Source of the DNA: a bacterium
Lineage (GTDB): Bacteria; Patescibacteriota; Minisyncoccia; JAJYZQ01
NCBI GenBank assembly: GCA_021799835.1
Contig: JAJYZQ010000025.1
Coordinates: 1-6,571, forward strand
Length of the DNA stretch: 6,571 bases
Direction of reading: 5' to 3'
Numbering within the stretch: the first letter of the stretch is position 1; every line of letters starts with the position of its first letter. A program made the position numbers and the translations under genes. Positions 1 to 4,715 of the stretch are shown one piece after another. Under the pieces are notes generated by a model, which was given only the letters and a program-made list of their open reading frames with translations, ran no database searches and was not told the origin of the DNA.

Positions 1-34
1 GAAAGAAATTCACTGAACAAATCTTTTGTAATCT

Positions 35-484
35 ATGGGTAAGAAGAGAATCATACAAAAATCAGAAGCCGACACGCTGCGCGAAAAAGCAGAACTGGAA
101 GCGTTGGCGAAGGGAACCGTTAAATCCACTAGCCGCACTGCACTTACTGGCCGCGCATATATTCGCGCGACATACAATAATACCATTATCACCTTTACGG
201 ATGATAAGGGTAATGTTATGGTAACGAGCTCGGCGGGAGCGCTAGGATTCAAAGGCCCTAAAAAAGCCACCCCCTTTGCTGCGGCAAAAGTGGTGGAATT
301 CCTTGCCCAAAAAACTCAGAAAGGCGGATTGCGGGAATTGCAAGTATTTGTGAAAGGCATAGGTGCGGGCAGAGAATCTGCTATTCGCGCGCTTGCAACG
401 AATGGCTTTGACCTGTTGTCTATCAAGGATACCACACCCATTCCGCACAATGGGCCAAAATTAAAAAAACCACGCAGAGTGTAA
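35..484 (+). CDS. rpsK: 30S ribosomal protein S11
   Basis: S11 sits on the platform of the small ribosomal subunit, binds 16S rRNA and helps shape the mRNA exit and E-site region. The 149-residue product carries the whole S11 fold from about residue 39 (YIRATYNNTIITFTD) through SAGALGFKGPKKATPFAAAK (66-85), the GIGAGRESAIRAL stretch (108-120) and the closing TPIPHNG...KKPRRV. The family is usually near 129 residues. The excess is a charged, probably helical N-terminal extension of about 35 residues, a form I associate with candidate-phyla bacteria. Asn139-Gly140 matches the Asn-Gly pair that is converted to isoaspartate in E. coli S11. The ATG at 35 has no Shine-Dalgarno sequence before it. 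rpsD follows after 20 bases, so the two are co-transcribed. Identification is secure; the exact start is slightly less so. Confidence 0.97.
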   Translation: MGKKRIIQKSEADTLREKAELEALAKGTVKSTSRTALTGRAYIRATYNNTIITFTDDKGNVMVTSSAGALGFKGPKKATPFAAAKVVEFLAQKTQKGGLRELQVFVKGIGAGRESAIRALATNGFDLLSIKDTTPIPHNGPKLKKPRRV

Positions 485-504
485 TTGATTGTACGTAAAC
501 TATT

Positions 505-1104
505 ATGCCTCAAGCCCCCAAATCTCCCCAACATAAAAACCAAAGGCCAGCCGCTCCTGCTCATGGTGCGGTAAATGGTGTTGCTGCTAATTCCGCTCTT
601 ACTCGCCGCCGGCCAAACCGCCGCATCACTGAATATGGCAAGCAACTGCGCGAAAAGCAAAAGGTAAAAGAGTTGTATGGGTTGCGCGAGAAGCAATTCA
701 AAAACTACGTGGAGAAGGCAATGAAATATACCGGCCATGTAGAAGAGGCGCTGGTCAATATCTTAGAACAGCGGCTGGACAATGCGGTATATCGTATGGG
801 CATGTCACCCACACGCCGCGGTGCGCGGCAGTTGGTGAGCCATGCGCATTTTATGGTAAATGGCCGTCCGGTGAATATTCCATCGTTTCAGGTGCGCGCG
901 GGAGATGTTATTGCTATGAAGCCTCGTGGCAACCAGTCGCCCTACTTTAAGGAACGGCAAGTCTTGCTAAAAAAATTCTCAACGCCCCAGTGGATCGTTT
1001 TGAATAAGGAAAAAATGGAAGCAAAAGTAGTTGGCCATCCGGATACGAAAGATCTGGCGCAATTTGCAAACTTGGCACTTATTTTTGAATTTTATTCAAG
1101 ATAA
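505..1104 (+). CDS. rpsD: 30S ribosomal protein S4 with atypical N-terminus
   Basis: S4 is a primary 16S rRNA binding protein that nucleates assembly of the 30S body and contributes to decoding accuracy and the mRNA entry tunnel. The 199-residue product matches S4 from about residue 40: RITEYGKQLREKQKVKELYG, then ILEQRLDNAVYRMG (86-99), ARQLVSHAHFMVNGRPVNIPSFQVRAGD (107-134, the S4 RNA-binding fold) and a final FEFYSR. The first 39 residues do not resemble the usual start (MARY.GP..., often with cysteines). They are rich in Pro, Ala, Gln and Asn and contain no Cys. An in-frame TAA at 496-498 excludes a longer upstream start, so the unusual end is real unless there is a sequence error. No Shine-Dalgarno sequence is visible. 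The gene lies in the operon between rpsK and rpoA. Confidence 0.96.
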   Translation: MPQAPKSPQHKNQRPAAPAHGAVNGVAANSALTRRRPNRRITEYGKQLREKQKVKELYGLREKQFKNYVEKAMKYTGHVEEALVNILEQRLDNAVYRMGMSPTRRGARQLVSHAHFMVNGRPVNIPSFQVRAGDVIAMKPRGNQSPYFKERQVLLKKFSTPQWIVLNKEKMEAKVVGHPDTKDLAQFANLALIFEFYSR

Positions 1105-1123
1105 TTAGGTTTACTTTACTTTT

Positions 1124-2086
1124 ATGGAAACTATCACTTTGCCTAAAAATCCAACGATCGTGTCTGATGACGGGATTCACGGCGTCATAGAAATTGATGC
1201 ATGTTTTCCCGGCTACGGCATTACATTAAGCAATGCATTGCGCCGCGTGCTTATTTCTTCTTTGGATGGTGTTGCCATTACAAGCGTCAAAATAAAGGGC
1301 GTTAAGCATGAGTTTTCCACTATTCCTGGTGTTATGGAGGATGTGGTGGCATTAGTGTTGAACTTAAAACAAGTGCGCTTCAAGGCTGCTGGCGAAGGGC
1401 CGTTCAGCGCAACGCTTTCCGTAAAAGGCGATAAAACTATTACCGCGGGAGACATCAAGCCAAAAGGCGATGTTGACGTGTTGAACAAGGATCTTTATAT
1501 CGCCACGTTAACGGATAAGAAGGCGGAGCTTGATATGGACATTGAATTATCTCGCGGTTTCGGCTATGAAACGGTAGAGAAACGGCAAAATGTGAAATTG
1601 GAGATCGGTACGATCGCGCTTGACGCGCATTATTCGCCGATCGTTTCTGTCACGTCTCGCGTAGAAAATATGCGTGTGGGCGACCAGACGGATTACAATA
1701 AGATCATTTTTGAATTGGAAACGGATGGCAGCATTGCACCGAAAGAAGCATTTCGTAAAGCAGCGGTTATTCTGCAGGATCAATTCTCTGCGTTAGTTTC
1801 GTTTGCCGGAGAGATTGCTCCTTCAACGAGAACGGAAGAAGCGGCGACTGAAAACATTGCAGAAGAAAAAAATCCGGAAGACATTACCAAGTTGAAGTTG
1901 GAAGAGTTGGATTTTTCTAAGAGAACCCTGAATATCCTTCAAGAGAATGGCATCAAGACCGTTGGCGGACTGATGCGGAAGACCGCATCAAGCTTGCTTG
2001 AATTAGAAGGTATGGGTGACAAGAGCATAGAAGAAATTCAAGACCAACTGAAAACCCTGGGATTATTCTTGAAAGAAGAAAAGTAA
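1124..2086 (+). CDS. rpoA: DNA-directed RNA polymerase subunit alpha
   Basis: The alpha subunit dimerises to start assembly of core RNA polymerase and contacts upstream promoter DNA and activators through its C-terminal domain. The 320-residue product is full length (family about 310-330). The N-terminal domain (1 to about 232) includes GYGITLSNALRRVLISSLDG (30-49) and the SRGFGYET segment (143-150). An acidic linker (about 233-252) leads to a helix-hairpin-helix C-terminal domain (about 253-320). By eye alignment, R267, N270, G298, K300 and S301 fall where E. coli has R265, N268, G296, K298 and S299, the DNA-contacting residues. UP-element recognition is therefore probably kept, which is inference. 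Spacers of 19 bases before and 18 bases after show operon membership. No Shine-Dalgarno sequence is seen; AGG at 1107-1109 is too far from the start. Confidence 0.98.
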   Translation: METITLPKNPTIVSDDGIHGVIEIDACFPGYGITLSNALRRVLISSLDGVAITSVKIKGVKHEFSTIPGVMEDVVALVLNLKQVRFKAAGEGPFSATLSVKGDKTITAGDIKPKGDVDVLNKDLYIATLTDKKAELDMDIELSRGFGYETVEKRQNVKLEIGTIALDAHYSPIVSVTSRVENMRVGDQTDYNKIIFELETDGSIAPKEAFRKAAVILQDQFSALVSFAGEIAPSTRTEEAATENIAEEKNPEDITKLKLEELDFSKRTLNILQENGIKTVGGLMRKTASSLLELEGMGDKSIEEIQDQLKTLGLFLKEEK

Positions 2087-2104
2087 CGGCATCATCCGCA
2101 GCGT

Positions 2105-2455
2105 ATGAGACACCAGAAAAAAGGAAAAACATTGGCACGAAAGCGCAACCAGCGCCGCGCATTACTGAAAAGCATGGCGGTCGCACTCTTCGCGCATAAT
2201 CAGATAACCACGACCAAGGCAAAAGCTAAGGAATTGCAGCCGTTCGTTGAGCGAATGATCACGAAGGGCAAAGCCGATTCTCTGGCAAGCCGCCGATACT
2301 TAGCACGATACTTTGGTGCCACTACCGTGAAACGGATTATGACCATATCCCAAGAAAAATTTGCAAACCGGAAAGGCGGTTATAGCAGAATTATAAAACT
2401 TGCTCCGCGCGGCAGAGATGGCGCGGAAGTAGCAGTGTTAGAATTAGTGGATTAA
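2105..2455 (+). CDS. rplQ: 50S ribosomal protein L17
   Basis: L17 is a large-subunit protein bound to 23S rRNA near the exit tunnel. The 116-residue product is of normal length. It starts with the family signature MRHQKKGKTLARKRNQRRAL and continues with LFAHNQITTTKAKAKELQPF (28-47), a second helical unit around 60-85, and the end FANRKGGYSRIIKLAPRGRD followed by AEVAVLELVD. The start at 2105 is fixed by that signature, which begins at the initiator Met. No Shine-Dalgarno sequence is visible. The stop is separated from the rplM start by one base (TAA T ATG), so translation of rplM is probably coupled to this gene. Confidence 0.97.
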   Translation: MRHQKKGKTLARKRNQRRALLKSMAVALFAHNQITTTKAKAKELQPFVERMITKGKADSLASRRYLARYFGATTVKRIMTISQEKFANRKGGYSRIIKLAPRGRDGAEVAVLELVD

Positions 2456-2456
2456 T

Positions 2457-2855
2457 ATGGCGCAGAAATCAGAAACCCAACTGCAACCCAAAACGTATAC
2501 GTTTGATGCCGCAGGCAAAACTTTGGGCAGATTATCTGCTCGCGTGGCGTTGATTTTACAGGATAAGAATACGCCTGCTTTTCTCTATCATCAAAAGCGC
2601 AGCAAAAAAGTGGTTATTTACCATACTGATGATATCCGTGTTACTGGCGTAAATAAGCCAACACAGAAAATATATTACCGGCATTCCGGATTTCCCGGGG
2701 GCATAAAGGGAATATCGTTGAAGCATCAAATGGAAAAGGATTCCACGGTAGTAATGCGCAAAGCCATTAAAGGAATGCTCCCGAAAAACAAGCTCCAGAA
2801 GCGCCTGATGGCAAGCATCACGCTGTATAAAGGGGAACTGCCCACCAGTAAATAA
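2457..2855 (+). CDS. rplM: 50S ribosomal protein L13
   Basis: L13 is an early-assembling 23S rRNA binding protein of the large subunit. The 132-residue product is a little shorter than the usual 140-150. Family motifs are TFDAAGKTLGRLSARVA (15-31), KIYYRHSGFPGGIK (71-84) and the KAIKGMLPKNKL stretch (102-113). Two parts deviate. The 40-60 region (FLYHQKRSKKVVIYHTDDI) lacks the usual GD.VVV.NA sequence. The C-terminus ends YKGELPTSK where most homologues have Y.G..HPH.AQ. The start lies one base after the rplQ stop, which suggests coupled translation. rpsI follows after eight bases; the L13-S9 pair is one of the best-conserved neighbour pairs in bacteria. Confidence 0.96.
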   Translation: MAQKSETQLQPKTYTFDAAGKTLGRLSARVALILQDKNTPAFLYHQKRSKKVVIYHTDDIRVTGVNKPTQKIYYRHSGFPGGIKGISLKHQMEKDSTVVMRKAIKGMLPKNKLQKRLMASITLYKGELPTSK

Positions 2856-2863
2856 TATTTTGT

Positions 2864-3358
2864 ATGCCTACGACATCTCAAAAAACAACTGTTGCACCTA
2901 CTCCTGAAACCACCGCTACAGCGAGGCAAGCAACCCTTACTCAGCCGAGTGGGAAATACTTCAGCGCAGTCGGCCGGCGCAAGACCTCCGTAGCGAATGC
3001 AAAGATCTATGAGACCGCACCAGAGCAAGCAGCTGCAGCAGGGAATTTCTTTATCAATGGAAAACCCTATGTCCAGTATTTCAGCGATGACGAATTGAAG
3101 CGCACGTGTGACGCACCGTTGCGGAAATTAAAACTGATGGATCGCTTCAGTGTAACCATCAAGGTAACCGGTGGCGGCATCCGCGGACAAGCCGAAGCAA
3201 TTCGGAATGCGGTTTCTCGCGCAATCGTAAAGTTTGACGCAGAATCAAAAAAGCGCCTGCGCAGATCAGGCTTCATCACCCGCGATCCCAGAATGAAAGA
3301 ACGCAAGAAATACGGATTGAAAAGCGCTCGCCGTGCCCCGCAATGGAGCAAACGGTAA
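2864..3358 (+). CDS. rpsI: 30S ribosomal protein S9
   Basis: S9 lies in the head of the small subunit, and its C-terminal tail reaches the P-site tRNA anticodon loop. The 164-residue product contains the full domain from about residue 32: YFSAVGRRKTSVANAKIY, the FFINGKPYVQYF segment (62-73), VTGGGIRGQAEAIRNAVSRA (101-120) and the conserved tail GFITRDPRMKERKKYGLK...SKR. The terminal Lys-Arg that contacts tRNA in known ribosomes is present. The family is usually about 130 residues. The first 31 residues are a Thr/Gln/Pro-rich, low-complexity extension, and there is a small Ala-rich insertion near 54-60. No later in-frame Met could give a shorter complete protein. This is the last gene of the operon; a terminator begins 22 bases after its stop. 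Confidence 0.97.
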   Translation: MPTTSQKTTVAPTPETTATARQATLTQPSGKYFSAVGRRKTSVANAKIYETAPEQAAAAGNFFINGKPYVQYFSDDELKRTCDAPLRKLKLMDRFSVTIKVTGGGIRGQAEAIRNAVSRAIVKFDAESKKRLRRSGFITRDPRMKERKKYGLKSARRAPQWSKR

Positions 3359-3380
3359 AGCAAGGATTTTCACAGAACTA

Positions 3381-3410
3381 AAAAACACCCGGCAATTACT
3401 GGGTGTTTTT
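3381..3410. terminator. Bidirectional intrinsic terminator between rpsI and the pilin gene
   Basis: A perfect 10-bp stem pairs AAAAACACCC (3381-3390) with GGGTGTTTTT (3401-3410) around a ten-base loop, and one further G-T pair can form inside. It ends in T5 on the + strand and, counting base 3380, T6 on the - strand. It lies 22 bases after the rpsI stop and about 50 bases after the stop of the convergent pilin gene, so it can end transcripts from both sides. Confidence 0.9.
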
Positions 3411-3434
3411 ATGTCCTCATAAAAGCCTGGATAT

Positions 3435-3454
3435 CCGAGGAGGTTGCTCCTCGG
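3435..3454. other. GC-rich hairpin with Shine-Dalgarno and anti-Shine-Dalgarno arms
   Basis: An eight-base arm CCGAGGAG (3435-3442) pairs perfectly with CTCCTCGG (3447-3454) around a GTTG loop. On the + strand it contains AGGAGGT (3438-3444), an ideal Shine-Dalgarno sequence, with no plausible gene after it. The - strand copy, in the 3' untranslated region of the pilin transcript, contains ACCTCCT, like the 3' end of 16S rRNA. It has no adjoining T tract on either strand, so it is not itself a standard terminator. It could protect the 3' end, assist the terminator at 3381-3410, or be one copy of a dispersed repeat. Confidence 0.6.
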
Positions 3455-3461
3455 GGGTGCA

Positions 3462-3989
3462 TTACCAGTTTTTTGCTCCTGGAGTGAATAAGGCATAGAT
3501 GCATCCCGTATAGTGAGGATCCCAGAAATTCTGGAGAGCATTGGTTGCAGTAGGTACGGTTGTCTCTACAGTATGATATGCTTGCAATTTATAATCCTTT
3601 CCGTCTGATATATAGGTATAGCTCGCGCTGGTAGCCGTTGCACCCGAACAATCTTTCCCTTGCCGTGGATCCAGAGGTAAAGATGGTATGTATGTCGGAG
3701 CTAAATTTGGCACGTAACCGTTTGATCCGGATACGGGATGAGAGCCATATAATGAAGTATTACCCCACCATTGGCTAGTAGTGGAAGGATAATTTCCATT
3801 TGCCGTATAATACATTTCTAACGCTTTCTGTATGTTTTTAAGGTCTTGCTGGCGCCTTACATCGCGCGCTTTTGCTGAGGCGGAAGTGAGGGAAACCAGG
3901 ATTATTGCCGCAAGGATGCCAATAATTGCAACAACGATCAAAAGTTCAATGAGCGTAAAGGAATGAGCTTTCCGAGCATATATGTTCAT
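3462..3989 (-). CDS. Type IV pilin / type II secretion pseudopilin-like protein
   Basis: The 175-residue product is a small class III-signal protein that would be cut by a prepilin peptidase and assembled, through its hydrophobic helix, into a pilus or pseudopilus at the cell surface. The leader is short and basic (MNIYARKAHS). Cleavage is expected before Phe11, giving FTLIELLIVVAIIGILAAII (11-30), with Glu at mature position 5 as in true pilins. An amphipathic helix follows (about 34-62: ASAKARDVRRQQDLKNIQ), then a Ser/Thr/Tyr-rich globular part with two cysteines (C114, C163) that could form a disulfide. The residue before the cut site is Ser rather than the usual Gly. It resembles GspG-like single pilins common in candidate-phyla bacteria. 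The role could be adhesion to a host cell, DNA uptake or motility; the sequence does not decide. It lies after recR, with an unusual hairpin leader. Confidence 0.9.
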   Translation of the reverse strand: MNIYARKAHSFTLIELLIVVAIIGILAAIILVSLTSASAKARDVRRQQDLKNIQKALEMYYTANGNYPSTTSQWWGNTSLYGSHPVSGSNGYVPNLAPTYIPSLPLDPRQGKDCSGATATSASYTYISDGKDYKLQAYHTVETTVPTATNALQNFWDPHYTGCIYALFTPGAKNW

Positions 3990-3991
3990 AC

Positions 3992-4028
3992 GAGTTTCTC
4001 TATGAGTACTTATGCATAGAGAATACTC
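3992..4028 (-). promoter_or_regulatory. Inverted-repeat leader immediately before the pilin start codon
   Basis: TTCTCTATG (3996-4004) and CATAGAGAA (4015-4023) are perfect complements around a ten-base loop. Four more pairs (GAGT 3992-3995 with ACTC 4025-4028) extend the stem past a single bulged base at 4024. On the - strand the structure ends two bases before the pilin ATG, so in RNA it would cover the ribosome landing site. There is no T tract, so it is not a standard terminator for recR. It could instead be a DNA operator. A very weak promoter pair (TTGCAT 4043-4048, TATTCT 4020-4025, 17-base spacing) overlaps it. Confidence 0.5.
4000..4017 (-). CDS. Candidate five-codon leader mini-ORF (MHKYS) upstream of the pilin gene
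   Basis: On the - strand, AGGAG (4026-4030) stands eight bases before ATG at 4017. The ATG opens Met-His-Lys-Tyr-Ser and stops at TAG (4000-4002), ten bases before the pilin ATG. This is the best Shine-Dalgarno/start pair in the window. Start and stop lie in opposite arms of the hairpin, so a ribosome translating it would open the stem and terminate next to the pilin start, which is the layout expected for a coupled or attenuating leader. An 18-base ORF can easily arise by chance, hence the low score. Confidence 0.2.
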   Translation of the reverse strand: MHKYS

Positions 4029-4053
4029 CTAACAAAACATTTATGCAATACCT

Positions 4054-4671
4054 TTATCTTCTTCCCAAAAGAGAGTTCTTCAGTGTTTCGCGGTCGGCGT
4101 ATTCCATTTCTCCGCCGGTGGGGAGGCCTTGGCCAAGCCGTGTAACTTTCACGTGAGGATGCTTCAGGTGCTTTTCTATGTAGAGTGCGGTGAGATTGCC
4201 TGACGGTGTGGTATCAAGAGCGAGAATGACTTCCGCATTTCCCCCTTTCTCTGCTATTTTTTGGGTTTTGTTTGCAAGGAAAGCTATTTTTCGTTCTTGT
4301 GCTGCGGATGGTTTGGTGAGTGCGTTCAACAATCCGCCGAAGACGAAATAAATGCCGGCATATTCTCCGGTCTCTTCCAGCGCGTCCAGGTCAATCTCAT
4401 TTTTTACTATGGCAATAATGGACTTATTCCGCCGCGGGTCTGCGCAAATAGAGCACAGCTTATTATGCACTTCGCTTTTTTCTACGATCCGCCCGCAATT
4501 GCCGCATCGCGTAAGATTTTGCTTGAGGCGGGCAACGCCTTCGCCAAAACCTTCCAAAAAGTCCTCGGGTTTATTGATTAGTGCGAAAACAATACGTGTT
4601 GCCTGGCGCTGGCCGATGCCGGGCAGTTGGCTGAAGTATGCGATGAGATTTTTTACGGAATATGGAAGCAT
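4054..4671 (-). CDS. recR: Recombination mediator protein RecR
   Basis: RecR works with RecF/RecO to load RecA onto gapped single-stranded DNA during repair, forming a ring clamp. Numbering from the ATG at 4671 gives 205 residues, the usual family length. A helix-hairpin-helix has LPGIG (16-20). A zinc finger has Cys56, Cys59, Cys73 and Cys76, with the ICADPRR sequence following. A Toprim-like domain spans about 82-180, and the closing motif is LGQGLPTGGEMEYAD with the end LLGRR. I prefer ATG 4671 over the TTG two codons upstream (4677) because homologues start close before the helix-hairpin-helix. In the Toprim domain the usual acidic positions appear substituted: Lys90 where most have Glu in VVE, and Ser157/Asn159 where most have Glu in TVEGEA. 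The zinc and clamp parts look intact. The gene lies 42 bases after dnaB and is probably co-transcribed with it. Confidence 0.96.
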   Translation of the reverse strand: MLPYSVKNLIAYFSQLPGIGQRQATRIVFALINKPEDFLEGFGEGVARLKQNLTRCGNCGRIVEKSEVHNKLCSICADPRRNKSIIAIVKNEIDLDALEETGEYAGIYFVFGGLLNALTKPSAAQERKIAFLANKTQKIAEKGGNAEVILALDTTPSGNLTALYIEKHLKHPHVKVTRLGQGLPTGGEMEYADRETLKNSLLGRR

Positions 4672-4676
4672 ACACA

Positions 4677-4715
4677 AATTTACAATTTCAAATTTTTAAT
4701 TTTTAAGGCCAATTT
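4677..4715. repeat. AT-rich tract with exact 7-base period between dnaB and recR
   Basis: AATTT occurs at 4677, 4684, 4691 and 4698, exactly seven bases apart. The next unit at 4705 is degenerate (AAGGC), and a last AATTT follows at 4711 after six bases. The tract fills the whole dnaB-recR spacer and slightly overlaps the dnaB stop codon. The runs are short and AT-rich, so it could affect DNA bending or RNA structure, or be an expanded micro-repeat. No promoter or Shine-Dalgarno sequence is evident in it. Confidence 0.65.

Noticed and set aside
1..34. Possible end of rpsM (S13) upstream of rpsK
   Set aside because: One frame reads K-E-I-H then TGA at 14-16, at a spacing similar to other genes here, but four residues cannot identify S13 and do not resemble its usual lysine-rich end.
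316..738. A 140-codon open frame on the - strand across rpsK and rpsD
   Set aside because: It is antisense to two conserved ribosomal genes and spans their spacer, and its composition has no family resemblance.
3438..3498. A short + strand ORF starting GTG at 3457 after the perfect AGGAGGT
   Set aside because: The spacing of 13 bases is too long, the product is only 13 codons, and it lies downstream of the rpsI terminator with no promoter seen.
3992..4028. Intrinsic terminator for recR
   Set aside because: The hairpin is strong, but neither strand has a T run after it and the stem is not GC-rich.
4054..4677. TTG start for recR two codons upstream of the ATG
   Set aside because: The ATG at 4671 gives the usual distance to the helix-hairpin-helix, and the TTG has no Shine-Dalgarno support.
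4261..4699. Two overlapping + strand frames opposite recR
   Set aside because: Both mirror the recR zinc-finger and Toprim codons, with no independent start signal or domain.
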